A stretch of 64,000 nt of DNA from Carex sylvatica (Eukaryota; Streptophyta; Magnoliopsida; Poales; Cyperaceae): positions 1 to 64,000 of the forward strand of contig CAXKVR010000055.1 of NCBI GenBank assembly GCA_964058845.1, given 5' to 3'. The notes beneath the pieces were generated by a model. It was not told the origin of the DNA and ran no database searches. It was given only the letters and a program-made list of their open reading frames with translations. The position numbers and the translations under genes are program-made. Of the stretch, positions 26,892 to 39,340 are shown one piece after another. Position 1 is the stretch's first letter, and each line of letters starts with the position of its first letter.

Positions 26892-27257
26892 ATGATGGAT
26901 ATTGATTTAAATGTATATTTTGGAGATGATTTATGCATACAAGATAATGGTGATGATTTTGATGAGGTGAATCTATATCGGCTGTACAAAGATTTGCATC
27001 ATGCAAATGAAGCAATAAGTGATGATGTGGGTATTAGAGAGTTTGGCTGGGATCCTAACATGGAATTGAATGTTATACAACTTTAAACAGTCAATTTTCA
27101 ATGTGAACAATCTGATGTAGATGGAAATACAAGAGTTGAGGTTGATTATGTTGATAATAGAGATTTTAATTTGAATCTGAACATGTACTATCTGAACAAT
27201 GAGTTGTATGTTGTACAAAATAAAGGAGTCGAGATTGATGATATTGAATATGTTTAG
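26892..27257 (+). pseudogene. Acidic reading frame with an internal stop, function unknown
   Basis: The frame starts at a double ATG (MMDIDLNV), is rich in Asp, Glu and Asn, and meets TAA at 27084-27086. It then stays open in the same frame to TAG at 27255-27257. Two related segments, ELNVIQL and ELYVVQNKGVE, suggest an internal duplication. The composition resembles acidic N-termini of FAR1/MULE-type transposon proteins, but no zinc-finger or transposase domain follows, so I do not assign a function. It is probably a dead fragment. Confidence 0.4.
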
Positions 27258-29378
27258 TGATATTAATTGTCTATGTTATTGGTAATTATCTATGTTAAGT
27301 GATAATTTTAGAGTTTAAGGATATGAATTGTCCAAGATAACTGATATATGAATTATTATTTTTATGATAACTGTATGATTATAAACACTTTTTGAGATTG
27401 CTATAAGCACAATGTAGTATAGATATAAATACTTCATTTAGTAATTATAGATACCACAAATGCAATTAATTAATTACACAAGTATACAACATATATATAA
27501 ATATTCTATTAAATGTATGTAAATATAACAATGTATATGTATAAATACAAGTTAAAATAATATTAGCAGCATATCAGGTAGGTCAACATTTTTTTGTCTA
27601 ACATTTATAGTCAACATTTTTATGATTATCAAATTTTGCAAGGGTTAATATATAAAATGTCGAATAAATTATAAATATAACCAATTGTGGGCTGAAGGTT
27701 GAGACAACTAGCCCAATGCATTGTCATTTCTACTTTTGTTTTAGATTTTGTCAGCATCTGATTCTTTGATTGTCGTAATTATTTTGAAGCAAAAAAACTA
27801 TTAATTATTATAGTTAGCCTTCGAGGAAAATGTTCAAGAAAATCAAGCTACAAATTCTTAGTCAAAATATGATAGGTAGTAAGTCCAAGAAAGATAGTTT
27901 TAATTACAACATCAGTGAAAAATAGTACTTAATTTTTTTATTTGAAATCCTAAAAATTAACCAGGATGGATAAAATAATGACGTCCTTGGAAAGATCAGT
28001 ACTGGTGGTCATTTGGATATCAAGAAAGTATATTCAATTTGTGATTTTGACATCAATTAATTATACGGAGAATTTTGTATTTATATAAATTAATTTAAAA
28101 TAATATATGGTATTAAAATGAGTACATGTGGATTTAGATGTGGTAGAAAAAACCGGAAAAAAAAAAATCAAATATAATGTGCCTCTGTCTCTCGGTCTTC
28201 TCTCAATTCAAACTATGGATTTGAATATTTGATCAGAGCTATTAATAAGTCCATTTTTTTCGTATCCATTAGTTGAAGCCAGATTTATTTCGGTTACTTA
28301 CGTCTATGTATCTAAATAGAGGAACAATCATTCTAATATCATATATATATATATATATTATCTTACATAAATAAAATTAAATTTGAATACCGACTACCGA
28401 GGGAACAAATTAAACTCCTGTGGGAATCTAGTAGAAAAATTACCGGAGAAAAGGAAGGCCACCTGGCAGTTGACTGAGTGACAGACTAACCAATGAGAAG
28501 GTACGTACAATCAAATTTGGATAGGAGGAGATGATATTCATAACACAGGGAGCAGCACATTATGTGCTCATAAAATGATTCGATATTTTACCTTTTCCTT
28601 CCCTCTTTAATGATTTTTCCCATATTTCTGGCCTTCTTCCACTAGAATAATAACTAAAGCGCGCTTCTCTCAAATGGGGACCGTAAAGGAGAGGGATGGA
28701 TGCAAATATTTATTTGTATATAAAACATATACACCCTTCCCCGAGTAGTTCTCGGCCAATTATGTATATGCAATTGGTTAGTTTCTCTTTCTTGATTTGC
28801 TATGCTGTCTAACTCAGGGGGGGCCGTGCCATTGTTTAATTGAACGGAATATATCGGATAAGGTGGAGCAACGAAAGACCAGAGACCAACTGAATATTCT
28901 CTTCTCTTTCTCCCTTCGCTTTCACCTAAATCGATCCTTCCCCAATTGCCACGTCCCATTCCTCCTGGCCTTTTTTTTTCTCTCTCCCTCCATAACGGTA
29001 TTCAACTGTATTTCCAAATTTATTTATTTTTCTGACAAAATCCTGTAGGATTCCATATTTTTCTTCACCTGGAGAATGTATGTATTTTCAAATTTTGATT
29101 CTATTCAATTATAAGCCATAGATATTCTGCGTGGGTGAAGAATGATTCTAAAGATGAGATTGTGGTTTTTTCAAGCTTTCATTTAATTTACTATGATTCG
29201 AGTTGAAAGTTCTTTTGTTGTCTTTCTTTTCTAATTTTATGTTTCTTTTCCGGGTTCCCATGGGCTTTCGAGAAGATGAGATTGAGATAGGAGGCTTCTG
29301 TTTAACCTATTCTTTTTCTTTTATTTCATTCTCATCTATTTAACCATTCATAGTTTTTGAACTTCAATAATATATATA
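27258..29378. other. Intergenic DNA, no gene recognised
   Basis: AT-rich sequence with a TA microsatellite at ~28342-28358. The 28570-29050 part is less AT-rich and CT-rich, like a plant leader, with overlapping open frames on both strands (28654-28959 minus and 28797-29048 plus). Neither shows a known domain. I see no supported exon structure. Confidence 0.45.
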
Positions 29379-29800
29379 GAGGTTGGCTACTATGCTTATA
29401 TAAGCATATCCCCACGTATACTTATAACTCATTTTTGTGTTTCCAATGTTCAAATGGTCGATCTGAACCGTTAGATATGATCTCTGTATTGAAATGTGCT
29501 TGGAGACCAAATTTTACATTTTTCTGAATTTGTTTACTATTTATTAAGCCACTTTGAAAATCGCTGATCCAACGGTGGCTTAACAAAACAGTAAAATCAG
29601 AAGCCACCGTTAGATCAGCGATTTTCAAAGTGGCTTAATAAATAGTAAACAAATTCAGAAAAATGTAAAATTTGGTCTCCAAGCACATTTCAATATAGAA
29701 ATCACATGTAACGGTTCAGATCGATCATTTGAACATTAAAAATACAAAAATGAGTTATAAGCATATGTAAGAATATGCTTATATAAGCATAGTAGCCAGC

Positions 29801-29803
<3 letters not shown>
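29379..29803. mobile_element. Foldback MITE with ~200 bp arms
   Basis: Termini GAGGTTGGCTACTATGCTTA and its inverse TAAGCATAGTAGCCAGCCTC. The arms pair almost completely to a centre near 29590 (AACAAAACAGTAAAATCAGAAG). The flanks are TATATATA on both sides, so the target was a TA repeat. Inner arms share CCAACGGTGGCTTAACAAAA and GTAAAATTTGGTCTCCAAGC with the element at 44702-45016, showing a family. Confidence 0.9.
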
Positions 29804-29836
<33 letters not shown>

Positions 29837-29840
29837 CATA
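29804..29840. repeat. (AT)n / (CATA)n microsatellite
   Basis: A run of AT dinucleotides, then ACATACATACA, lies between the foldback MITE and the LINE leader. Confidence 0.9.
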
Positions 29841-30595
29841 CAAGTTTCTACTTGTTAAAAGGACAATATTGCAGATTGATACAGCAAGGCCCACAAGCTG
29901 ATTCGATTCAGTTTGGACACCTCTACATTCCACCATGGCGAAGAAGAATCTTAAATATTCCAGTACCTGCCGTTGATCCTGCGCACAGGGGTGCTTCGGC
30001 TGCCTCCTCAGGGGGACAACATAACTGGTCCACCATTCTCGAATGTGAACCGGGGGCAGGGCAAACTCATTCAAACCTGGTGGGGGTATGCAGGACTGGC
30101 CAGCTCAGGGTGTCAGCAGCTCTACGGAACTACACGACAAGGATAACGAATATACACAGTAGCCGAATTTCCCAAACCACCCCCAACCTACCAAGAGGCT
30201 ACACGTGTCCCCCCAATTCAAATGGGGACTCCAAAGAACCTGAACCTCATTTTGTCCCTTCTCACTCTCTTCAGGCAAAATTACAACCCCCACCCTCTTT
30301 TACTCCCCAAAAACCTCTCCCCCACTACAAAACAATTCTGAGAATCTTCTGTTTACTATGGTATGCCCAGACTCAGATCACGTGCCCCTCTCTCTCTACA
30401 AATACAAAGAAAACATCCCTTCTATCTAACGCAAATCCCACTTCCATCTTAGCCCTTTTTACCTCTAATCTCTCTGAATCCCCTCCTCTTAAATTACCCC
30501 ATCCCCAAATCTGCTACCCAAAAACCTTCTCTCAAAGCTCTCCTCCATTAAATCCAAAAAACACCCTACCTTTTCTTCCTTCCACATCCTCTCAA

Positions 30596-31636
30596 ATGGC
30601 AGGCCTTACCGAAGAGGATGAAGTTTTAATACAACGTTTCATTGGTTTGCATACAGAGGACAAGCAAGGCCCATCTATCCGGGTCCCAGTGGGTGCAACC
30701 ACTAGCACCGATTGGTCCCTCTGCCTCATTTCTCGCGTCATCTCTGACCGCACAGCTATCGAGCACCAACTACAAACGGCCATGATGAAAGCTTGGGATG
30801 CCGATCCCAATACGAAAGCTCGCTCAGTAGCCAAGAATACCTTCTTGTTTGAGTTTTCTGACCATTCCGATTTACAGAGAGCTTTGCATGGAGGCCCCTG
30901 GACTTTTAAAGGGGACTTAGTTTCTTTTAAAATAGTCACGTCCCATGAGGATCTCCATTCAACCGATTTCAAGAGAGTTCAACTATGGGTACAGTTCTTT
31001 AATGTCCCTCTTAATGCTTTCTCTGACGATGGTCTTCTTCTTCTGGGGAATGAAGTTGGTACTCCAGTCTCAAGGCCAGTGGAGGGTTTCGTAGGGGGTA
31101 AGAGATTCTATAAGATCAAGGTGAGTGTTGACCTTCTTAAACCTCTGAAAGACAAAGTCAAAGTGACTCATCCAGTCCTTGGAGAGGTGGTTGCCCACTG
31201 TGTGTTTGAAAAGGTCAATCGCATATGCGTATTCTGCGGGCATCTGGGCCATGAATTACCCTCTTGTCCAGATCATACCAGGCTCTCTACTTTAATGCAA
31301 AATCCAGAAAATGAAGCCAAGTTTTCGGGCCTCCAGCTGCTCTCCCCAACTAGAGGGCCCTGGATAACAAATGCCACCTTAATTCCAAGAGCCCAAATAG
31401 CAGAGCCAAGATTAAGATTGAAAAGGCATTTTGACCAAACTGCTCCTTCACCACCCCCAAACTCGGACCTTAGGCAGCAGGGCCTAGATTACCCTATTTC
31501 TTCTTCTCTGGTGCATTTAAACTACTCTGTCGCTGTTTTAGAGGGCGAAACAGCGCCTGCACTCTCTTCATCCTCTCAGGAATTTCTCAAAAAGCCGAAG
31601 TCAGTGGGGCAGGTACCACTGACAAGGGAATTATGA
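30596..31636 (+). CDS. LINE ORF1: DUF4283 / CCHC zinc-knuckle nucleic-acid-binding protein
   Basis: This is the RNA-binding protein of the LINE ribonucleoprotein. I chose the ATG at 30596 (MAGLTEEDEVLIQRF); it starts where the protein begins to look like plant LINE ORF1, giving 346 aa. The frame is open back to 29852, but that part is low-complexity leader. The first ~200 residues form a DUF4283-like region (WSLCLISRVISDR, FLFEFSDHSDLQRAL, GGPWTFKGDLVSF, VQLWVQFFNVPL). A zinc knuckle follows, CVFCGHLGHELPSC (Cys-x2-Cys-x4-His-x4-Cys). The C-terminus is Pro/Ser-rich. Its TGA stop (31634-31636) overlaps the ORF2 start as ATGA, suggesting translational coupling. Confidence 0.88.
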   Translation: MAGLTEEDEVLIQRFIGLHTEDKQGPSIRVPVGATTSTDWSLCLISRVISDRTAIEHQLQTAMMKAWDADPNTKARSVAKNTFLFEFSDHSDLQRALHGGPWTFKGDLVSFKIVTSHEDLHSTDFKRVQLWVQFFNVPLNAFSDDGLLLLGNEVGTPVSRPVEGFVGGKRFYKIKVSVDLLKPLKDKVKVTHPVLGEVVAHCVFEKVNRICVFCGHLGHELPSCPDHTRLSTLMQNPENEAKFSGLQLLSPTRGPWITNATLIPRAQIAEPRLRLKRHFDQTAPSPPPNSDLRQQGLDYPISSSLVHLNYSVAVLEGETAPALSSSSQEFLKKPKSVGQVPLTREL

Positions 31637-34600
31637 GTTTATTAGCTTGGAACTGTCGAGGTTGTGGGGGCTCGACAGTTTCTACACTCAACCGTTACCT
31701 CCAGTGTACGGATGCGAAGTTTGCTTTTATTTCTGAATCAAGATGCGGTGTTAGAAAGGCTACTCAGAGAATTCAAGAGTTAGTCCTTAAAAACTCAATT
31801 ATAGTCCCCTCACAGGGCAAATCGGGGGGACTATGGTTGCTTTGGGATGATGCTTATGAGGTGAGTACAATTTTCAAGAACTCTAATTTGATTGCAGCCA
31901 AGGTTAAGGGGAAAGGCCCTCAATCAGATTGGATCATTATCTCCATCTATGGGGACCCGGCTAGAACTTCTAATCCGAGAATTTGGGAACAAATAGACAG
32001 GATTATTGGGGAAGGAAATTTGCCTGTTTTGGTAATTGGGGATTTCAATTCCATTGCTTCCATGGATGAAAAGTGGGGTGGGTCTCCAGTGTTTAAATCC
32101 GGTAACATGGCTTTCCGCAATTGGGTTAACGAATCGGGTCTAATTGACTTAGGACATAGGGGACCCGCATATACATGGTCGAATAAGAAACAGGGGAGCA
32201 GGAACATTAGTCAAAGACTAGATAGAGCTCTTGGGAACCTAAACTGGACTATGCACTACCCCAACTCGGCTGTCTATCACCTCCCTCGTTTCAACAGTGA
32301 CCATCTCCCAATCTTATTAAGGCCAACTCCCTTTAAAAAGAAGCCTAAAGCTCCATTTCGTTGTGAGAATTGGTGGTGTTTCCAACCAGAGTTCAGATCT
32401 GTTTGTGAGAAGGTGGTGCAGGGAAATGGCTCCTCTTGGGAAAGCATGCAATCCATTTTCAGATCAGAGACGCAAACTTGGGTGAAGAAGTGCAAATCAC
32501 CTAATCAAATGCTAAAGGAAGTAGAGGAACATATGGCAGACTTAAATCCAAGGCCACCAGATTTGATCTCTAGAGAAGAAGAAGATAGGTTACAACTGGA
32601 GCATGAAAGGTGTCTCTTGATGAGAGAATCGTATTGGCACCAGAGATCCAGGATTAAGTGGACGGTTCTGGGGGATCGTAACACCTCATTTTTCCATGCC
32701 TCTACTGTCACTAGAAGAAGAAGGAATCAAATCGAGTCCATATTTATACCGGGTACAGGGTGGGCTACAACTGAAGGTGATATTAGACGCATTTTTGTCT
32801 CCCACTTCAAAGGCATATACACAAAAGGTCAGACAACCCATATCGGTTCTGTATACAGTGCTGCGTTGTTGGGGAGTTTGCCAAAAATTCCGATCTTTAT
32901 TGGGCCCTGTTTGGAGTCAATTCCATCAAATCTGGAGATCCACAAGATTGTCATGTCTCTAGGTCCGCATAAGGCACCTGGGCCAGACGGTTTTAATGCC
33001 CATTTATTGCAACAGTACTTGGAGGTATTTGGGCCCTTAGTTTCTGAAGAAGTACGCAGGTTTTTTGTTACTGGAGTAATGCCCTCAAACATTGCCAAGT
33101 CTAATCTTATTTTAATCCCAAAGGTCAGAGACCCATGCCAGGTTGGAGACTATCGCCCCATATCCGTGTGCAATGTGATCTACAAAGTCATATCCAAGAT
33201 CCTAACCACCCGATTAAAACCCTACATTGCAGGTTGTGTATCGAGCTCCCAATCTGCCTTTATCCCGGGTAGAGAAATATCTGAAAATGTGATTTTAATT
33301 AGAGAGGTGTTGCACTCCTTTAAATCCCACTCTTATTCAAATCAAGATTTTTGTTTGAAGGTGGATTTATCCAAGGCCTTCGATCGTATGGATTGGGACT
33401 ATATTGAGTCTATCCTACCACTCTATGGGATCCCAGCTCGAATGATTGTTTGGATTATGGCATGTGTGAAATTAGCGGAATTCACAATAATTCTAAATGG
33501 AGCTAGTAGTGGGGGCTCCTTCAGACCAAGTTGTGGACTCCGTCAAGGGTGCTCTTTATCCCCATACCTCTTTATACTTGGGATGGACCTATTATCAAGA
33601 AGTTTGGAGAGCATGGTGAATGTCGGCCTAATTCAAGGGGTCAAGATGGCCCCCTCATGTCAACCAATAACTAATATCCTTTACGCGGATGACCTTCTGT
33701 TGCTAGGAAAGGCCCAGCTGCAAGAGGCCTATCAGGTCAGGCAGGCCCTTCAGGATTTCTCTGCAGTTTCGGGTCAACAAATCGGGCCGGCAAAAAGCTC
33801 CATTTGGTTTAGTAACACCACGGGGGAGGCAGTAAGGGATGGGATAGCTGATTGCTTTCAGGTCAAACAGGATGTCGTTTCTTTATCTTACCTGGGAGCG
33901 CCAATTGAGACGACGGCTCAAGCTTTTGATTTCCTGATAGAGGCGGTTTCCTCTAGACTAAACTCCTGGAAGAGTAAGATTTTATCACAAGCAGGGAGAA
34001 TTGTCTTGATCAAATCTGTTCTACAAGCCATTCCAATCTACTTCATGGCTACTACAATGATCCCTATTAAAGTTATCAAAAAGTTAAACGCTTTGATCAG
34101 GAAGTTTTTCTGGGGCAAGGTTGATAAGCAGAGATACATGGCTTTATTAGCATGGGAGAAGATCTCTGCTCCAATTGGTTTGGGGGGCCTTGGCCTGCGT
34201 GATCTATCCATTATGAACAAGGCAATGCTGATAAAAATGCTATGGAAAATTGCAATGGGGTCAGAGGCTCTATGGGCTCAGCAACTCAGAACAAAGTACT
34301 TACCCAGAAGTCAACTTTGGCACAGCAAAAGGGGGTCCAGATGCACGGTGTTTTGGAGGGGTTTATTAGCTTTGAGAGTTCATCTCCAACCTATGGTCTC
34401 ATGGCAGCTGGGAGATGGATCTACTTGCAGAATTTTTGCAGAACCATGGTTTCCTCTAGCACTATCGCACACACCTCAATCGCAGCAAGATAAGGTTGCA
34501 ACAGTGAACTCTCTAGTAGATGAGGAAACAGGACTATGGCGTGTGGATTTGATAGCAGGAAAGTTTGGATATGCCTCTGCGATGGCGATTATCTCCGACA

Positions 34601-35694
34601 TAAGGCCACCAGCTATGGGAGGGGGAGCTGACAAGTTAATTTTCTTACTCACCTCCAATGACTTTTACTCTGTCAAAAAAGCATATGCATTCTTGTATAC
34701 AAAATTGAGTCGCCAATCAAGTGGGGGGCTAGGGGTAAATGACCAGAGGCTGACAAGGCTTTGGAAGCATATTCGGCATGCGGGTCAAATGCCTCCCAGA
34801 TTGCGAGTCTTCTTGTGGAAATTGGCTCATAGTGTTATTCCGTTGGGGAAGGTAATGTGTTCTAGATTAAGGAGGGGAGATCCTATTTGTCAAATGTGTG
34901 GTCAAGAAGAGGAGGATGCCATACATCTAGCGATGCTATGCCCGTTTTCCAGATCAGTCTGGCTTGGGGGGAGACTTGCAATTAGATCAGATTGCTTTAG
35001 CCCAACTATTCAAAGTGCCCTAATTGACCTAATGGAGATGGTCCATGAGTCTTTGTGGCAGGAGGTGGGTCTGACTCTCTGGGCGATTTGGCGGAGTAGA
35101 AATAACTTGGCTTTTCAAGGCAAGCATCCATCTTTTCAAGGGTTCTGCTCTTTTGTCACGCAAGTTAGCACAGAGATCACAGTGGCTTATTCAAAAGGTA
35201 AAGCTTTTGCTCCTCAAGCAGGAAGTTCTCAGAACGATTTAATTGAATTACATCCTGTCATTTGTTATTCCGATGGTTCATGGGCTTTTGGTTGGGTAGG
35301 CGGAGCAGGATTTATTCTAAGTGATCAAGGCAACCTTATTGCCTACAAAATTGCCAGAACTATAGCCTGCTGCCCCCTACAAGCAGAGGCCATTGCGCTT
35401 CAACAAGGAATTAACTATGCAATCCAAACTGGGATTTCAGAGTGCACCTTTCTAACAGATTGCAAATCCTTGGCGGAGGTAATTATGGAGATAAACCCTC
35501 CCACTGATGTTGACTGGAGGGCTCACAAATAAATTTTTGATATGTGGAAGAAAGTGAAATGCAACAAAGGCTTCAATTGTGTGCATATCGCTAGGGATGA
35601 GAATCTGTTGGCAGATGAGTTGGCAAAGAGAGGAAGGATAACTGGAGAAGATTACATGGGGTTCTCTCTTCCATTGTTTAAACCTTGCCTTTAA
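31633..35694 (+). pseudogene. LINE ORF2: endonuclease, reverse transcriptase, RNase H; one in-frame stop
   Basis: The frame has 1353 codons with a single TAA at codon 1300 (35530-35532). Domains: an N-terminal exonuclease-endonuclease-phosphatase fold with WNCRG near residue 7, GDFN around D137 and SDHLPIL around D223/H224, which nicks the target DNA; then reverse transcriptase with KAPGPDGF, KVDLSKAFDRMDW (D578), GLRQGCSLSP and YADD at 684-687; then the zf-RVT segment (ICQMCGQEEEDAIHL, CPFSRSVW). Last comes an RNase H domain with SDGSW (D1214), AEAIAL and TDCKSL (D1276). The stop falls before the last RNase H block, where HIARDENLLADELAK continues in the same frame (D at 35614-35616). The product made here would lack the end of RNase H. 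Confidence 0.92.
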
Positions 35695-36074
35695 TATTTT
35701 TTCCTTTTAATTCTAATGATTAGGAAATTTTGGTTAGATTCGGTTAAATAGGATGTTTTTCATCCCTAAAAGATAGTAACCAATAGGGGCTACAAAGCCT
35801 TTGTATCTCTTATCTGATGTACTGTGATGGCCTACGGGCATGAAGTAATCAAAAAAAAAAAAAAAAAAGATATCATGATCTATGTACAGTAAAAATAAGT
35901 TGATCATGATGTCTTTTAGAAAAAAAATGAGATACTTGGGCCTTGTTATGTGTCTAAAAGGCCCACTAAGGTATGGCCCAATAAGAGTCCTCTATACCTG
36001 GATGATCTCACAAGGTTACAACTACCGTGTCTCTTTTTTGTTCTCTTTGTCGAGTCGGGATATACTCTCTTAGA

Positions 36075-36475
36075 GCTGAGCTAAGGTGTGATGTCTGAGC
36101 ACAACTTTCAAAATATAACGAATGATTTCAAATAATAAATTCAAACCGTTGAAATTCATGTACTTTATGAGTGATGTATATATATGTAAAATTTTAAAAG
36201 TTTTGAATTTATTTGCTACAAAGTTAGCAGTCAGATAAATGAATATTTTATATAAGTTATTTTATAAGTTATTTTATATATTTATTTTTTATTATTTTTT
36301 TGACCGCTTGACTTTGTAGCAAATGAATTCAAAACTTTCAAAATTTTACATGAACATACATCACTCATGTAGTACATGAATTTTAACGGTTTGAATTTAT
36401 CGTTTGAAGTCGATCCGATATACTTTTAGAGTTGTGCTCATCAAACTCATTTGGTGAACACATCACACCCTAACT
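36075..36475. mobile_element. Foldback MITE
   Basis: Left arm GAGCTAAGGTGTGATGTCTG, GAGCACAACTTTCAAA, AAATTCAAACCGTTGAAATT. The right arm is the inverse (AATTTTAACGGTTTGAATTT, TAGAGTTGTGCTC, ACATCACACCCTAACTTTGC). The centre is a very AT-rich loop near 36260. Non-coding. Confidence 0.8.
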
Positions 36476-36498
36476 TTGCTCTACTCTCTTATTCATTC

Positions 36499-36576
36499 CT
36501 CTCGCACTAGTGTGTTGTCAGTTGAAAAGATTGACTGCCTCTCGCACTAGTGTTTGTCAGTTGAAAAGATTGACAG
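36499..36576 (+). repeat. Two-copy ~39 bp tandem duplication
   Basis: CCTCTCGCACTAGTGT followed by TTGTCAGTTGAAAAGATTGA occurs twice back to back, the first copy with an extra TG. It lies directly right of the foldback MITE. No gene is recognised around it. Confidence 0.85.
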
Positions 36577-36910
36577 TGAAAATTGAAGGCAATGAAAAAT
36601 TGATCATCTGTACAAAATCCAAGTACAATAATATTGCATTCGACACCTCATCAGCCGAATCCCAATTAATGGGTGTTACATACATGTTCGCACAGGTTGT
36701 TACCACCTTTTTATTTCTAAATACCATGCATATATAGTAATACTTTAATTAGAGAAGTTGTAAAGACAAAAATCGTTACAGTACGAAATAATAATTATAC
36801 TCCGAGAAGATATTATAGATATATAAAATGTGCCCAACATTTCTTTTTTCCATCTTCCATATATTCTTAATTTAAAAGGGAAATCAATTATGCATTTAAT
36901 TGGTACGTAC

Positions 36911-37706
36911 CAGTGTTGTAAATAACGGTATTCGATTAATTGTCGGACGGACAGAGTACCGTCAAGTGATTAATCGGTATATAGCCAATTAATCGAAATT
37001 ATGCGGACAATTTAACATTTTTATTAAACTTATGTATATATATCATAATTTATTTACCTCATTAAACTTATGAAATAAATTTAATTTAACTTAGTTCTAT
37101 TATTCTAACATGACACTACGCTTATTTTTTCTTAACGCGTAAGCACTTTATATGTGTAAGTAACACATTTATTTAATGAAAAAATAAATTCAAAAATTAA
37201 GTTTTTTCAAATACTAATAATATATTATTTGAAAGAAATGAAACATTCCATCATAAAATCACTAAATTTAGTTTATAATAACAACTTAGTTTCATAATGA
37301 ACACATCATACTAATTAAAAAAAATTACATCAGTAAGTAAGAAAAATATGTAGTATATAAATAACAAAAGAATTAATTAATTTCAAATTAAGTAAGAAGA
37401 AAAAATATATATATAAAAATATTGGTTTTATGTTCAAATACAAATACAACTACAATACATGATTATCACACACAATCACAGGAAAAAAAAATCAATGTGA
37501 AAATAAATATTCACTGGAATAAACGGGAATAAATGGAAATAAATGACCGATTAAACAGTAAAACGGTTGATTAATCAGAAAAAATGGCCAATTAATCATT
37601 TTCATCCACAAATAGTTGTCCGTTAAGTGTATTTGTAACGGTTTGACCGCCGTTAACAATTAAACAACCGTTTAATCGGCCGTTAATGCCATTTTTTACA
37701 ACACTG
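36911..37706. mobile_element. Non-autonomous hAT-like element, 796 bp
   Basis: Terminal inverted repeats CAGTGTTGTAAATAACGG and (inverse of right end) CAGTGTTGTAAAAAATGG. Subterminal motifs GATTAATCGG/CCGATTAA and CGGTTGATTAAT are scattered inside. Flanking 8-bp repeats are GTACGTAC (36903-36910) and GTATGTAT (37707-37714), matching at six of eight sites; the two differences are both C/T. No coding frame. Confidence 0.8.
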
Positions 37707-38224
37707 GTATGTATTGTGCTTTGCACTAAAGCAATTTCATGTTTTGTAAGTGAAAATAATTAAACAAGTGGTACCGTATAGTATGCGAAAAGACATGTTT
37801 TGTAATTGATAAAGCAAATTGTGCTAATAAAACATGTTTTAAAATTTTCAAATAATCAACAAATAAAACTGTAATTTTTACAGATTTTATAACTTGACAA
37901 AGAGAAAACAGAGCTATGGTCACATTATATAACCTTAAACCACCCACAATAGTCACCACGCACCACCCACTCAAACTCCATTCCAAGGCAGTAGCTAAAT
38001 TATATTTTAAGCTATTAAGAAGCATAACTTAACATTTGACATGCTGTTTTACTCTATCCACTGTGATTTGGCCCCCCTTCAGTATATATAATGAAATTTT
38101 ATTCACTAGTCAAGTCAAATCTATGTTGTTCATTTCAAATTAGATGATTCAAACTAAATCATATCTTTAAGTTAACATTGGACATATCAGCAGCCGATCG
38201 AGTCGGAGAGTGATTACTTATTAA

Positions 38225-38424
38225 GAGTATGTTTGGATGAAACAAAGAATAGCTCGGAATAGTTCGCTAACCTCAAATTTGGAATAACTGCTAACCCGAG
38301 CTATTCCTTGTGTTGTGTTAAGAATAGCATTTTTTTCACTCAAACGTGAAATAGTGAGAATAGCTCGCTAGAAATAACAGCTATTATTAAGTTATCGTTG
38401 TTCCTGTATCATCCAAACGTATCC
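38225..38424. mobile_element. Tourist-like MITE (PIF/Harbinger), 200 bp
   Basis: Ends GAGTATGTTTGGATG and, inverted, GGATACGTTTGGATG. It is flanked by TAA at 38222-38224 and 38425-38427, the 3-bp duplication typical of PIF/Harbinger elements. Internal AGAATAGC motifs match the related element at 56845-57174. Confidence 0.8.
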
Positions 38425-39079
38425 TAAGAGGAGCAATCAACACTACTTGTCTGGATCATCAAATTTGAAAATGACAATATCAACTTTATTTATGTAAAAA
38501 CATCAGTAAATTAATTCCATACGTTAAGATGAAATAAGGAATAGAGTTAATTTCAAGATTGAGAATAGTAGCCAATATGTTGTTGGATTAGTAAAATAGT
38601 GAGAAATTCTACATAAGACAAATAAAGAATAGTCCATATTTGTTAATTTAAAAACACTCAAACAGAAAATGGTAGTCCAAAATAGTACTAATCCGAATTA
38701 GTAACTATTTTTCACCCATCCAAACGCATTCTTAGAAAAGAAGAAAGCTATATTTAATATTTTACAGGGGTTGCGGTCATGTCATGTGGGTGTTTTTATT
38801 CTTTTTCGACAAGTACCTTTCTAAGTTCAATTCCAATCAACAAAAATTAAAAAAGTCACATTTTTATCACGTGGGAAACTTAAATTTTGAGTTCAGATCG
38901 CCTGATCAGAATTCAGATCAATTTAGTGGTTTGATAATATCCAGGCAGGTTCAACTCGGACTGATCCGCTCATACCAGCTGTCTGGGATACTTGTGTTCA
39001 AGTTCGGGTATAGACGGATATACGGGTATGAGTATGAAACGGATCGATCACAGTTTTTTGACAAAAATCTGCTTGAACC

Positions 39080-39340
39080 CCAACCGTCGTGAACCCGTGC
39101 CCGCCCGGACGGCCCGTGAACCCGTGAACCTGTGCTCATTGTATCCGTGCCTGTGCCCGCACCCGTGTACCCTACCCGTTGTACCCGTTTGAAATTTAAA
39201 TTTCAAAATTTTTCAAATTCCCCTCCCCCCCACCCCAGTTCAAGACAAATTCAGACCAGTCAAATCGAACCCGGACCGGCCGGACCTACCTGTGTCCGTA
39301 CCCGGACCGACCGAATTTTTCCTTTTAAAATTTAAATTTT
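39080..39340 (+). other. Pyrimidine/CCG-rich subterminal region of a hAT element
   Basis: Dense degenerate repeats of CCCGTG, GTACCC and GGACCG precede a TATA-like TTTAAATA (39363-39370) and a CT-rich leader. Such subterminal repeats are where hAT transposases bind. A true terminal inverted repeat is not identifiable, so the left end of the element is not fixed. Confidence 0.5.

Larger units (their letters stand above)
29841..35868 (+). mobile_element. Near full-length L1-type LINE
   Basis: A leader of about 0.75 kb is followed by ORF1, ORF2, a short 3' UTR and a poly(A) run at 35851-35868. No LTRs are present. I could not find a convincing target duplication, so the left edge is approximate; it may begin anywhere between about 29841 and 29900. 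The only obvious lesion is one stop codon in ORF2. Base composition (balanced, GC-richer) contrasts with the AT-rich flanks, consistent with a fairly recent insertion. Confidence 0.88.

Noticed and set aside
29802..30074. Minus-strand frame over the LINE leader
   Set aside because: No recognisable domain; runs into the AT repeat and is best explained as an antisense shadow.
29852..30595. N-terminal extension of LINE ORF1 (frame open from 29852)
   Set aside because: Low-complexity, no family similarity; the conserved ORF1 protein begins at MAGL (30596).
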